A stretch of 64,000 nucleotides of DNA from CAVHXA01 sp963639765 (GTDB lineage Bacteria > Bacillota > Clostridia > Oscillospirales > Oscillospiraceae): contig CAVHXA010000002.1 of the NCBI GenBank assembly GCA_963639765.1, positions 1 through 64,000 on the forward strand, given 5' to 3'. Shown here piece after piece: positions 42,341 through 52,161 of this stretch; positions within the stretch are counted from its first letter, which is position 1; every line of letters begins with the position of its first letter. Below the pieces are notes generated by a model, which saw only the letters and a program-made list of their open reading frames with translations, did no database searches and was not told the origin of the DNA. Made by a program: the position numbers and the translations under genes.

Positions 42341-45300
42341 ATGGCCAGACAACTCAAAAGCATCGACGGTAACGAAGCAGCTGCACACGTAGCCTATGCC
42401 TTTACCGAAGTTGCTGCAATTTATCCCATTACGCCCTCTTCCGTCATGGCAGAGCACGCAGACGAATGGGCTGCCGAAAACCGCAAGAACCTCTTCGGCC
42501 AAACAGTCAAAATTGCCGAAATGCAGGCAGAAAGCGGCGCTGCCGGCGCTGTACACGGTTCCTTGCTTTCAGGCGCTCTGACCACCACCTTCACTGCATC
42601 TCAGGGCCTGCTGCTCATGATTCCCAACCTTTATAAAATTGCCGCCGAACAGCTGCCCGCCGTAATCCACGTATCTGCTCGAACCCTGGCTACGCACGCA
42701 CTGTCCATTTTTGGCGACCATTCCGACGTTATGGCCTGCCGCGGCACCGGCTTTGCGATGCTGGCCTCCTGCAATCCGCAGGAAGTGATGGATCTGGCTG
42801 CCGTAGCACATCTGTCTGCCATTTCCGGCCGTCTGCCCTTTATCCACTTTTTCGACGGCTTCCGCACCTCTCACGAAATCCAGAAGGTTGCTCTGTGGGA
42901 TTATGCCGACCTCAAAGACATGCTCGACATGGATGCCGTTGCCGAATTCAAATCCCGTGCGCTCAATCCCAACCACCCCGTCCTGAAGGGCTCGGCTCAA
43001 AATCCCGACATCTTCTTCCAGGTTCGTGAAGCCTGCAATACCCACTATACCGATATTGTCGGTGTGGTAGAAGACGCCATGAACAAGGTCAACGCCAAAA
43101 TCGGCACCAGCTATAAGCCATTCAATTATTACGGTGCTCCGGATGCCCGGCAGATTATTGTCTCCATGGGCTCCAGCTGCGATGCCATTGAAGAGGTTGT
43201 TGACTATCTCAATGAGCAGGGCGAAAAGGTCGGCCTCGTTCGCGTTCACCTCTATCGTCCCTTCTCGGCCGCGCACCTCATCAGTGTGCTTCCCGAAACC
43301 GTACAGCGCATTGCCGTACTCGACCGAACCAAAGAGCCGGGCTCTCTCGGTGAGCCGCTGTATCAGGATGTCGTCACCGCTCTTAAGGGCACCCGCTTCG
43401 ACGGCGTTCAGATTATTGGCGGACGCTATGGTCTTTCGAGCAAAGACACCGGCGCATCCTGCTATCTGGCTGCCTTCCGCAACCTTATGCAGCCGGAGCC
43501 CAGGCACCCCTTTACCATCGGCATAAACGATGACGTTACGCATCTGTCGCTTCCCATCGACGAAATTGTCGATACGCAGGCCAGGGGAAACAAGGCCTGT
43601 AAGTTCTGGGGCCTTGGCTCCGATGGTACCGTTGGCGCCAACAAAAACTCCATCAAAATTATCGGTGACCACACCAACCTCAATGTACAGGCCTACTTCC
43701 AATACGACTCCAAAAAGTCCGGCGGCGTAACCATTTCACATCTGCGCTTTGGCCCCGAACCCATCCGCTCCACCTACTACTGCTCATCGTCCGACTTTGT
43801 CGCCTGCCACAATGCTTCCTACCTCGAAAAATACCCCATGGTGCAGGATGTCAAGCCGGGCGGAACCTTCCTGATCAACTGCGGCTATGACGCCGTCGCG
43901 CTGGGCGAAAAGCTTCCGGCCGACGCCAAGCAATACATTGCCAGAAACAACATCCAGGTCTATACCATCGACGCAGTGCATCTTGGCAAAGAGCTTGGAC
44001 TTGGCAATAAATACAACATGATCCTGCAGTCCGCCTTCTTCAAGCTTGCCGAAATCATCCCCATCGACGACGCTGTCAAATATATGAAAGACGCCATCGT
44101 TACCACCTATGGCAAAAAGGGCGAAGACGTAGTACGCAAAAATCAGGCTGCCGTAGATGCCGGTCTGACCGGGCTTGTAAAAATCGACATTCCTGCCGAC
44201 TGGGCCGATGCCTGTGATTCTGCCGTCTCCTCTGAGGTTGACTGCAGCGATCCAAAGCTCAAGAGCTTTGTTGAGCAGATCCTTATTCCCGAAAATGCCA
44301 TGATGGGCGACAGCATCCCCGTCTCTGTAATGGCCGCCAACGATATGACCGACGGTACCATTCCTCAGGGCACGGCTGCCTTCGAAAAACGCGGCATCGC
44401 CGTAGACGTCCCCGTATGGCAGCCCGAAAACTGCATTCAGTGCAATCAGTGTGCTCTTGTCTGCCCGCACGCTGCTATTCGCCCCTTTGTTCTAACCGAC
44501 GAAGAGGTGCAAAACGCCCCCGCCGGCACCAAGGTTGTCAAGCTCAACGGCAAAGGCGTTGACGGTCTGTATTTCTCCATGCAGACTACCGTACTCGACT
44601 GCACCGGCTGCGGTAGCTGCGCCAACGTATGTCCTGCCAAAAACAAGGCTCTTGTAATGCAGCCTCTCGAAGAGAATCTGTCCGCTCAGGAGCAATACAA
44701 CTATTGCTTTAAAAATGTAGCACCCAAGCAGCTGCCCTTTGACGTATCCACCGTAAAAGGCTCACAGTTCCGCCAGCCTCTGTTTGAGTTTTCCGGTGCC
44801 TGTGCCGGCTGTGGCGAAACGCCCTATCCCAAGCTTATCACCCAGCTCTTTGGAGACCGCATGATCATAGCCAACGCCACAGGCTGCTCCTCGATCTGGG
44901 CAGGCTCCGTTCCCAGCTCTCCCTATACACGCAATGCGCAGGGAAAGGGTCCCGCGTGGGCCAACTCTCTGTTTGAGGATAACGCCGAATTCGGTTTTGG
45001 CATCCACCTGGGCGTAACCCAGCAGCGTGCCAAGCTCATGGATCTTGTTGAAGCCATGATTGTTGACGAGGCGGTTCCCGACCAGATAAAGCAAACCGCC
45101 CAGGCCTGGTGGACTGTCCGCGATCAGGGCGAGGCCAGCCGTATTCCGGGTCTTGCGCTCGAAGCTGCCGTTAAAGACTGCCCGGTTGCCTCTGCGCAGG
45201 CTGTTTATGCCATGCATGATCTTCTTGTCAAGCCTTCAATCTGGATCTTCGGCGGTGACGGCTGGGCCTTTGATATTGGCTACGGCGGTCTTGATCACGT

Positions 45301-45874
45301 GATTGCATCCGGTGAAAACGTAAATATTTTTGTATTCAATACCGAGGTCTACTCCAACACCGGCGGTCAGTCCTCCAAAGCCACACCCACGGGTGCCGTA
45401 GCGCAGTTTGCCGCTGCCGGCAAGGAGGTCAAGCAAAAGGATCTTGCCCAGATTGCCATGACCTATGGCTATGTCTATGTGGCTCAGATCGCCATGGGTG
45501 CCAACTATCAGCAAACGCTGAAGGCCATTCAGGAAGCCGAGGCCTATGATGGCCCATCTCTGATCATTGCCTATGCGCCATGCATCAATCACGGTGCAAA
45601 GGCCGGCATGGGCAAGAGCATGCAGACCATGAAGCGCGCCGTTGAAGCAGGCTATTGGAATCTCTTCCGCTACGATCCGCGTCTTGAAAGTCCCTTCCAG
45701 CTCGACCAGCAGGCTCCCTCTGCCAGCTATCAGGACTTCATCATGAGTGAGGTCCGCTACAGCTCTCTGAAGCTTGGCTTCCCGGAACGGGCACAAAAGC
45801 TGTTCGCCAAAGCCGAAGCCAATGCCGAATACAAATATCAGCAGCTGCTGCGTCGCAAGGAATCCGGTCGTTAA
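42341..45874 (+). CDS. nifJ: Pyruvate:ferredoxin (flavodoxin) oxidoreductase
   Basis: Oxidises pyruvate to acetyl-CoA and CO2, reducing ferredoxin; central to anaerobic fermentation. 1177 aa, the homodimeric all-in-one type. Domains in order: pyrimidine-binding N-terminal part (YPITPSSVMAEHADEW), domain II, gamma domain (GVTISHLRFGPEPIRS), the 2[4Fe-4S] ferredoxin insert near residues 695-765 (CIQCNQCALVCPHAAI and CTGCGSCANVCPAKN), and the TPP-binding domain (CAGCGETPYPKL, ATGCSSIWAG, GDGWAFDIGYGGLDH, FNTEVYSNTGGQSSK). AAGGAGG precedes the ATG. Strong C-ending codon use suggests high expression. Acetyl-CoA made here can feed the Pta encoded at 54110. Confidence 0.97.
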   Translation: MARQLKSIDGNEAAAHVAYAFTEVAAIYPITPSSVMAEHADEWAAENRKNLFGQTVKIAEMQAESGAAGAVHGSLLSGALTTTFTASQGLLLMIPNLYKIAAEQLPAVIHVSARTLATHALSIFGDHSDVMACRGTGFAMLASCNPQEVMDLAAVAHLSAISGRLPFIHFFDGFRTSHEIQKVALWDYADLKDMLDMDAVAEFKSRALNPNHPVLKGSAQNPDIFFQVREACNTHYTDIVGVVEDAMNKVNAKIGTSYKPFNYYGAPDARQIIVSMGSSCDAIEEVVDYLNEQGEKVGLVRVHLYRPFSAAHLISVLPETVQRIAVLDRTKEPGSLGEPLYQDVVTALKGTRFDGVQIIGGRYGLSSKDTGASCYLAAFRNLMQPEPRHPFTIGINDDVTHLSLPIDEIVDTQARGNKACKFWGLGSDGTVGANKNSIKIIGDHTNLNVQAYFQYDSKKSGGVTISHLRFGPEPIRSTYYCSSSDFVACHNASYLEKYPMVQDVKPGGTFLINCGYDAVALGEKLPADAKQYIARNNIQVYTIDAVHLGKELGLGNKYNMILQSAFFKLAEIIPIDDAVKYMKDAIVTTYGKKGEDVVRKNQAAVDAGLTGLVKIDIPADWADACDSAVSSEVDCSDPKLKSFVEQILIPENAMMGDSIPVSVMAANDMTDGTIPQGTAAFEKRGIAVDVPVWQPENCIQCNQCALVCPHAAIRPFVLTDEEVQNAPAGTKVVKLNGKGVDGLYFSMQTTVLDCTGCGSCANVCPAKNKALVMQPLEENLSAQEQYNYCFKNVAPKQLPFDVSTVKGSQFRQPLFEFSGACAGCGETPYPKLITQLFGDRMIIANATGCSSIWAGSVPSSPYTRNAQGKGPAWANSLFEDNAEFGFGIHLGVTQQRAKLMDLVEAMIVDEAVPDQIKQTAQAWWTVRDQGEASRIPGLALEAAVKDCPVASAQAVYAMHDLLVKPSIWIFGGDGWAFDIGYGGLDHVIASGENVNIFVFNTEVYSNTGGQSSKATPTGAVAQFAAAGKEVKQKDLAQIAMTYGYVYVAQIAMGANYQQTLKAIQEAEAYDGPSLIIAYAPCINHGAKAGMGKSMQTMKRAVEAGYWNLFRYDPRLESPFQLDQQAPSASYQDFIMSEVRYSSLKLGFPERAQKLFAKAEANAEYKYQQLLRRKESGR

Positions 45875-45905
45875 GCTTCCTCATACAAAACTCGTTCAAA
45901 AGATC

Positions 45906-45942
45906 GCCGGTCGGCTTCAAAAAGTCGACCGGCAGCCTTTTG
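45906..45942 (+). terminator. Terminator of nifJ
   Basis: GCCGGTCG (45906-45913) pairs perfectly with CGACCGGC (45926-45933), followed by AGCCTTTTGT. Confidence 0.75.
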
Positions 45943-46148
45943 TCCGATAAAATTGGTTCTGTGCTCCGTTCTGTCGAAGCACCGTGCGGCTGTTCTGAGC
46001 AGTCCACGATCCCAAGAAAACCGTTTGACATTTCCTGTTGCCGAGCACGCAGCGGACTTTCACCGCCGGGCTCCAGCCGGGCGTACCAAAAAAACGCGCT
46101 GCAGAGACCCCTGTCCTGCAGCGCAGCCGTTTGCCTGTGGGATATATC

Positions 46149-46676
46149 TTAATATTTCTTGTAGGTGGGCTTTTTCCCGCTTTCGAGGTCTCTGGGAATG
46201 CCATGTGCATCCTGCCAGCGGCCCAGATGGTCGATTACGTCCCGGTAGTAGCCGTCGGATACTTTATAGACACACTTGAAGTGCTTATTGTCAATAATTT
46301 CGCAGGAGTTCTGGTTTGAGCGCATGGCGCGGGTATTGACCGCGTTTGCCCCCTCATAGGTCCACTGGATAGCATAGATCTTTTCGACGGGAATGATGAT
46401 GTCTTTGAAAACGCGCTTTACGATGATAGCCTTTTCGCGGCATTCCAGCGGACATGCAGCCAACAGCTTTACAGTGTAGTATACCATGAAGGCACCGACA
46501 ACACCCAGAATGATTGTAGGGGCCAGAAGTGCACTGTTGCCCCGGATCAAAAAGACGATCATGGTGATCACCGCCACCACAATCAGAATACCGGCAATAA
46601 GAACACCGATGGCTGCCATCGGCAGAATGCCCATTTTCTGCTCTATCTTGCCATATTTGGCTTCGTATTTGTCCAC
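46149..46676 (-). CDS. Uncharacterised two-helix membrane protein
   Basis: 175 aa starting with GTG (46676) 7 bases after AGGAGG. Two adjacent helices (about 20-45 and 50-70; AAIGVLIAGILIVVAVITMI and LLAPTIILGVVGAFMVYY) precede a soluble domain of about 100 residues rich in beta strands (REKAIIVKRVFKDIIIPVEK), resembling bacterial PH-like membrane proteins in layout. Function unknown. Single gene. Confidence 0.8.
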   Translation of the reverse strand: MDKYEAKYGKIEQKMGILPMAAIGVLIAGILIVVAVITMIVFLIRGNSALLAPTIILGVVGAFMVYYTVKLLAACPLECREKAIIVKRVFKDIIIPVEKIYAIQWTYEGANAVNTRAMRSNQNSCEIIDNKHFKCVYKVSDGYYRDVIDHLGRWQDAHGIPRDLESGKKPTYKKY

Positions 46677-46976
46677 AAAAAAACCTCCTGAGTAAATGTA
46701 ATAACGAATGCAATCATTTTACATCAAATTCCTCCTTCTGTCATTTCGTGATTTTGCATTAATTTATTTCAATTTATTTATGCAACATGTTCAGAACCAG
46801 CAGCTCCACCTGTCATATTTTTAAGACAGCACCGCAGACGAATTGTGCGGTATTGCTTTAATGTTGCCTGTGAACGGCCGTACCCGCACGTTTTAGGAAA
46901 TGAAAGGACTGGACCAACACACGTCATAGTGATATAATGTGTAAAATCGATCGATGAAACGAAAGGAAGGCGCCCC

Positions 46977-47543
46977 ATGGCCAACAAAGACCCGAATATG
47001 ATGACAAGCTCTCTGATGTCCTTTGTGCGAAAGCACTGGTTTTCCAGCATCAAGGTAGCCATGGTCTATTTTATCGCAGTATACTGCACTGCCGTTTTCG
47101 ATCCGGGCACCTGGCTTATTGTACTCATCTCCGCGGTATTGTTTTGCGCCTGGATCTTCTTTGATTTTTCCGACACGGCCAAGCTGGCCATGCGAGATGT
47201 AAATCTGGTAAAATACAGCTACATTGAATACGATCGCTTCAAGGGCCTGAAAACCGGCCTGATTGCACAGATTCCAGGGCTTTTGCTCAGTGTGCTGATC
47301 GTCCTCACGCGCTCCTCCTCCGGCCGCTTCAACGACTGGCTGCGTATATTCTATTTCATTCTCTATTCTCCGGCAGCATGGCTGATCGGTGCCGTGCAGG
47401 ACCAAACCATGGCTATTTATTTTGCCCCTCTGGCCGTAATTCCGGTTGTATCCACCCTGGCCTATTATTGCGGCTATCACGAAATTCCCATCTATACAAG
47501 ACTGGTATACAAAAACCGTGCTAAAAACAAAAAACTCCGCTAA
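46977..47543 (+). CDS. Uncharacterised membrane protein upstream of radA
   Basis: 188 aa with four hydrophobic segments (about 24-42, 45-62, 100-117 and 140-165), a short cytoplasmic start and a basic tail (NRAKNKKLR). No motif known to me. GAAAGGAAGG precedes the ATG; a TATAAT box stands near 46935. It ends 11 bases before radA, so the two are probably one transcript, without clear functional link. Confidence 0.8.
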   Translation: MANKDPNMMTSSLMSFVRKHWFSSIKVAMVYFIAVYCTAVFDPGTWLIVLISAVLFCAWIFFDFSDTAKLAMRDVNLVKYSYIEYDRFKGLKTGLIAQIPGLLLSVLIVLTRSSSGRFNDWLRIFYFILYSPAAWLIGAVQDQTMAIYFAPLAVIPVVSTLAYYCGYHEIPIYTRLVYKNRAKNKKLR

Positions 47544-47554
47544 GGAGGAACGCC

Positions 47555-48931
47555 ATGGCAAAGGAAAAAACCGTGTTCTTCTGTACCGATTGCGGCAACG
47601 AGTTTGCCAAGTGGCAGGGTAAATGCCCGGCCTGCGGAGCCTGGAACACCATTCAGGAACGGCAATATGCCGACACAGCCTATCGTCATACTTCCGGTCC
47701 CTCCTCCCGAACAGCCGTATCCGGCAGCCGGCCCCGGCCGCTGCATGAGATACAGGCCGGGCAGGAAACGCGCTTTGAAACAGGTCTCCGAGAGCTGGAT
47801 CGCGTTTTGGGCGGCGGTGCCGTCGTAGGTTCGCTCGTGCTGGTTTCCGGTGCACCCGGGATTGGAAAATCCACCCTGCTGCTGCAGATCTGCAGCCATA
47901 TGTGCACACACAGAAGGGTGCTGTATGTATCCGGCGAAGAAAGCGAAAGCCAGATCCGGCTGCGGGCCGACCGGCTGGGCGTCTCTGCTCCGGATCTCTA
48001 TCTTCTAAGCGAAACCATCATAGAGCAGGTGCTTAACTGTGTATCTGATCTGCGTCCGCAGATTCTGATTATTGACTCCGTGCAGACCCTGTATTCCTCA
48101 GATTCCTCCTCAACGCCAGGCAGCGTAGCCCAGGTAAAACAATGTACCATGTCCCTGATGCAGTTGGCCAAAGCACAGGGCATAACCGTATTTATCGTAG
48201 GTCACGTCAACAAAGAAGGTGCCATCGCCGGGCCCAAGGTGCTTGAGCACATGGTTGACACCGTTTTATATTTTGAGGGTGACCGTTCCTCGACCTATCG
48301 ACTGCTTCGTGCGGAAAAAAACCGTTTTGGCTCTACCAACGAAATCGGTGTGTTCGAAATGGGCCCGGACGGACTGTGCGAGGTGGAAAACCCATCACAG
48401 CTGCTGCTTTCAGGCCGTCCGAAAGGAGCTCCCGGTACCTGTGTGGCCTGTGTGATGGAGGGATCCAGACCCATTCTTGCCGAATTACAGGCTCTGATTA
48501 CAGCCAGCAGCTTTCAGGTTCCCAGGCGAACCACCGACGGCATGGACTATAATCGCGCCGTCCTGCTTCTTGCCGTGATGGAAAAACGCGGTGGCGTAAG
48601 TCTTGCCGGATGTGACGGCTATATCAATGTAATCGGCGGTCTGACCATCAACGAACCTGCGGCCGATCTTTGCATGGTCCTGGCCGTGGCCTCCAGCCGC
48701 ACCGAAACGCCCGTTCCGGATGATCTGGCCGCCGTCGGTGAAGTTGGCCTAACCGGGGAAATCCGTGCCGTAACTTATCTGCCTCAGCGGCTGGCCGAGC
48801 TCAAGCGTCTTGGCTTTGCCCGCTGCCTGATCCCCAGACAGGGCACGGCTGATCTCACGCCGCCCGACGGCATGCGCCTTATCCGTGTAGACAACATCCG
48901 TCAGGCCATTGCTTCCGGCCTTGGCGGCTGA
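47555..48931 (+). CDS. radA: DNA repair protein RadA (Sms)
   Basis: RecA-like helicase aiding branch migration in recombinational repair. 458 aa. N-terminal zinc finger CTDCGNEFAKWQGKCPACG, Walker A SGAPGIGKSTLLLQ, the RadA-specific KNRFGSTNEIGVFEM and a C-terminal Lon-like domain (VIGGLTINEPAADLCMVLA, DLAAVGEVGLTGEIRAV). AAGGAGG 6 bases before ATG. Confidence 0.97.
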   Translation: MAKEKTVFFCTDCGNEFAKWQGKCPACGAWNTIQERQYADTAYRHTSGPSSRTAVSGSRPRPLHEIQAGQETRFETGLRELDRVLGGGAVVGSLVLVSGAPGIGKSTLLLQICSHMCTHRRVLYVSGEESESQIRLRADRLGVSAPDLYLLSETIIEQVLNCVSDLRPQILIIDSVQTLYSSDSSSTPGSVAQVKQCTMSLMQLAKAQGITVFIVGHVNKEGAIAGPKVLEHMVDTVLYFEGDRSSTYRLLRAEKNRFGSTNEIGVFEMGPDGLCEVENPSQLLLSGRPKGAPGTCVACVMEGSRPILAELQALITASSFQVPRRTTDGMDYNRAVLLLAVMEKRGGVSLAGCDGYINVIGGLTINEPAADLCMVLAVASSRTETPVPDDLAAVGEVGLTGEIRAVTYLPQRLAELKRLGFARCLIPRQGTADLTPPDGMRLIRVDNIRQAIASGLGG

Positions 48932-48943
48932 CAATCTCATCTG

Positions 48944-48972
48944 TTGCGATCAACACAGTCATCTGTTATACT
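48944..48972 (+). promoter_or_regulatory. Promoter of the secreted stalk-domain gene
   Basis: TTGCGA (48944-48949), 17-base spacer and TATACT (48967-48972). Confidence 0.5.
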
Positions 48973-49056
48973 GCACCATAAGCAAAGCCGCAAGCAAATG
49001 CCGTATGTTATTTTGTCAGCGCAGCACAAATTCATCATCAAAAGGAGCAATCACGT

Positions 49057-51237
49057 ATGAAAAAGCTTATCAGCGCTGTTCTTGCTCTGGCCGTTCTCTT
49101 TGGTCTGAGCGTCACAGTCTGGGCTATGCCCATGAGTGAGGGAATGATCTCCGGTGCCATGGGTATGCCACCCGACGGAGGAATGGGCCCTCCGCCTGAT
49201 GGAGGCGGCCCGGGCGGTCCCGGTGGCCCCGGCGGCCCCGGCGGCCCCGGCGGCAGCAGCACACCCGCCGTGTTTGCCTACTACATCGACGAAAACGGCA
49301 TGAATGAAACCGAAATCGCAAGCGTATCCGTTCTGGACGGAACGATCACTGCAAACGGTGCATCAGACCTGAACATTCAGGGCAGTGACTATGGTGACGG
49401 CATCTTCAGCATAGCTTCCGGAGAATACCATATCGGCGGTTCTGATAAGATGCAGGCACAGACCTACCGTACTCTTGCCGGCAAACAGAGTGGTCTGTAT
49501 AATAGTGTGATCATTCTGTCCGAAGGCAGCAAAGCCGGCGAAGCTGCCGGAGCTGCCGCCAGTGTATCCGATGGTTCGCTGTATATCGACGGAACCTACA
49601 TATACACCGAGGGCTCCCAGCGATATGCCGTAAACGCATCAAGCGGCCTGATGGTCGTAAACGACTCCACACTGGTTTCTGTCGGACAGACAGATCTGAC
49701 CGATACTGCCGACGCGCCCATGTCAAATGCCGCGCTGCTGGTATCCGGTTACACCCGTACCAACATGTCAGTAGGCACCAGCCAGACCTACTATTACAAC
49801 AGTCAGGTACTGACCGACGGCTGGGCTGCCATGTCCACAGACTCTGCCATGGGCAGTGGTCTGGACTTCTATGCCTATAACTCCTATGCCCTGGCCTGGG
49901 ACGGCGGCTACGGCACCTATGCCGACAGCAACTGCCGCGACTGGTTCTACGGAACCGGGCTCTATGGTGCCGAGCTTGGAGCCATCATTTCCAACAATGG
50001 CAGCATTTCGCTGTTTTCCGGTGCTCAGGCAGATGAAGCTGTGCTGAAATACCTTGCTCAGGGCGGGGCCACAACCACATCCGGATCTGTTCTGGCCGGA
50101 GGCCGAAATGCCGTACAGATTCACTCCCCCGATATGATGGGTGAGGGGCGGGCCTACGGTCAGCAGGCTGTGCTGCACGTTGAGAACTCTGCGCTTTCCA
50201 CCACCCGCAGTCTGACCTCTTCGTGCAACTACTACACCACCTACGACGACACCATCGGCACCTATGTCGACCTCATCTCCGGTCCGGATATTCTTATCAA
50301 ATCTCATACTGCCGACATTGACCTTGTAAACGTTCAGGCGGAATCCTACACCAACACCCTTTTGATGACGGTGATCAATTCCGACTCCATGAGCCGCTAT
50401 CTGAAAGTCGGCAATTATGACACACCAACCAGCCTTACCATGACCGACTGCACCATCAGCGGCGACGTAAAGGCCTGGGATTACCAGCGTCAGGTTTCCG
50501 TATCTCTCGAAAACACCACATGGCAGGGCGGTGCGGATTATCTCACTGCCGACCTTTGGAATGCTCTATGGCAGGACTGCGGCGACTGTGCCTGGCTTCT
50601 CGACGGCAATGTATATCAGACCGATGGTTTTGGTATTGCCGTTTCTCTCGACGGAAGCTCTGTTTGGCAGGTTACATCTCCAAGCCGGATTACCTCTCTG
50701 AATATGGCTCAGGGTGCAGAAATACTCGGGGGCGTGGAGCTTCAGACCGACGGAACCATCCTTCTGACTCCCGGTGAGCAGGTCTTTACCGCCGATGACT
50801 GGAACGCTGTAAAGCCTCTGAATCCGTCCCCCGTTGTGGTGGTTTCCGATCAGTCGCTGACTGTGGGCGGTATGGTTCTGACCGGTTCTGCCTATAATTG
50901 CGACGGCTCCAACTACTTCAAGCTGCGGGACATTGCCAGCCTGCTTAACGGCAGCCCGGCCCGGTTCTCTGTAACATTTGACGAGCAGAGCAACACGATA
51001 ACACTGCAGTCCGGCAAAGCCTACACAGCTATCGGCGGTGAATGCGAACCGCTGCAGACTCCCTCTGAAATAACCGTCAGCCCGCAGCGCATTCTGCTGG
51101 ATGGGCAGCCACTGGATCTTGATTCCTACAATATCGACGGTGCAAACTATTTCAAACTGCGGGATTTGGGCAGGGCTCTTGGCTTTGGCGTAGATTATGA
51201 CGAAGCCACCCGTACAATCAGTCTGCACGCAGACTGA
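49057..51237 (+). CDS. Secreted protein: Gly-Pro repeat, beta-helix and copper-amine-oxidase-like stalk domains
   Basis: 726 aa. Sec signal peptide (MKKLISAVLALAVLFGLSV, cleavage about after VWA). Residues about 35-66 are a Met/Pro/Gly linker ending in repeated GGP triplets (GGPGGPGGPGGPGGPGG). Residues about 75-560 are rich in Ser, Thr, Gly, Tyr and Asn with repeating short strands, as in right-handed beta-helix adhesins or polysaccharide-active proteins. The C-terminus has stalk-type repeats: YNCDGSNYFKLRDIASLL and YNIDGANYFKLRDLGRAL. No sortase motif or S-layer homology domain. Probably an envelope-associated surface protein. Function unknown; no catalytic residues seen. Confidence 0.85.
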   Translation: MKKLISAVLALAVLFGLSVTVWAMPMSEGMISGAMGMPPDGGMGPPPDGGGPGGPGGPGGPGGPGGSSTPAVFAYYIDENGMNETEIASVSVLDGTITANGASDLNIQGSDYGDGIFSIASGEYHIGGSDKMQAQTYRTLAGKQSGLYNSVIILSEGSKAGEAAGAAASVSDGSLYIDGTYIYTEGSQRYAVNASSGLMVVNDSTLVSVGQTDLTDTADAPMSNAALLVSGYTRTNMSVGTSQTYYYNSQVLTDGWAAMSTDSAMGSGLDFYAYNSYALAWDGGYGTYADSNCRDWFYGTGLYGAELGAIISNNGSISLFSGAQADEAVLKYLAQGGATTTSGSVLAGGRNAVQIHSPDMMGEGRAYGQQAVLHVENSALSTTRSLTSSCNYYTTYDDTIGTYVDLISGPDILIKSHTADIDLVNVQAESYTNTLLMTVINSDSMSRYLKVGNYDTPTSLTMTDCTISGDVKAWDYQRQVSVSLENTTWQGGADYLTADLWNALWQDCGDCAWLLDGNVYQTDGFGIAVSLDGSSVWQVTSPSRITSLNMAQGAEILGGVELQTDGTILLTPGEQVFTADDWNAVKPLNPSPVVVVSDQSLTVGGMVLTGSAYNCDGSNYFKLRDIASLLNGSPARFSVTFDEQSNTITLQSGKAYTAIGGECEPLQTPSEITVSPQRILLDGQPLDLDSYNIDGANYFKLRDLGRALGFGVDYDEATRTISLHAD

Positions 51238-51370
51238 CCCGTTTCCAAACACATATCCTGGAAAAGTGTTGCGCTCACGCAGCCTTTTCCCGGCACCGGG
51301 TGCAATTCTCGCATCCGGTGCCGCTTTTGCCCAAACCACAATCTCATCATTCCAAAGGACGGCGACCGAT

Positions 51371-52015
51371 ATGGAAATTCTCAGCAGAGATGCAGATCTG
51401 ATTTTGTGCGTGAAACCCGTTGGCCTGGATTCCGAACACGAGCTCCCCCGCATGCTGCAGGGCCAGCTTGCTCTTGATCGGCCTCCATTCTGTGTACACC
51501 GTCTGGACAAAAGCGTGGGTGGTTTAATGGTCTATGCTGCAGATGCACAGGCAGCCGCCGCGCTTTCGCTGCAGCTTACAGACGGCAGCTTGAAAAAAAC
51601 CTATCTTGCGGTACTGCGAGGCGTTCCGGACAATCCCTCCGGCCGCCTGCAGGATCTCTTGTATCACGATACACGGAACAACAAATCCTATGTGGTTAGC
51701 CGCTCCCGCCGAGGCGTGAAGCAGGCTGTCCTGGAGTATCAGATACTGCAAACTCTCAACGATTCCGCAGAATCGCTCACCCTCGTGCAGATTCAGCTTG
51801 TCACAGGCCGTGCGCATCAGATTCGCGTTCAATTCTCGTCTCGAGGTCTGCCTCTTCTCGGAGACGGCCGCTATGGCGGAGGCCGCGGTCAGCCGGCTCT
51901 CTGGTCGTGGCAGCTTCAGCTCCTGCATCCGCGAACCGCTACGCCGATCCATGCGGCCTGTCTGCCCCAGGGGCACCCGTGGAACCGGTTTTCATTCTGT
52001 ACGTCTCGTGTCTGA
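51371..52015 (+). CDS. RluA-family RNA pseudouridine synthase
   Basis: Isomerises uridine to pseudouridine in rRNA or tRNA. 214 aa, short for the family: no S4 domain at the N-terminus. The catalytic Asp lies in VHRLDKSVGGLMVYA, where family members usually read HRLD-x-x-T-S-G; here Thr-Ser is Val-Gly. Further motifs are KKTYLAVLRG and VTGRAHQIRVQFSSRGLPLLGD. Start at 51371 (MEILSRDADLIL) with AAAGGA. The RNA target is not clear. Confidence 0.88.
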   Translation: MEILSRDADLILCVKPVGLDSEHELPRMLQGQLALDRPPFCVHRLDKSVGGLMVYAADAQAAAALSLQLTDGSLKKTYLAVLRGVPDNPSGRLQDLLYHDTRNNKSYVVSRSRRGVKQAVLEYQILQTLNDSAESLTLVQIQLVTGRAHQIRVQFSSRGLPLLGDGRYGGGRGQPALWSWQLQLLHPRTATPIHAACLPQGHPWNRFSFCTSRV

Positions 52016-52161
52016 GGCAGCGGATCAATACCGCGATCTGCCATAACGGCCTTGATGCATTCATTCTATTACGCTTCTTTTCAGTTCGGTGATGAAATGT
52101 TCATAAGTTTTCTTTATAATGCCGGATGTCATTGAGTTTTTATTCCAAGGAGCAGCGCACT

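Noticed and set aside
42569..43702. 377-codon open frame opposite nifJ
   Set aside because: Antisense shadow produced by C-ending codons of nifJ; no start signal or family resemblance.
49190..49255. Short GGC-CCC repeats considered as a DNA repeat array or CRISPR-like element
   Set aside because: They are in frame within a secreted protein and encode GGP triplets; no spacers of constant size.
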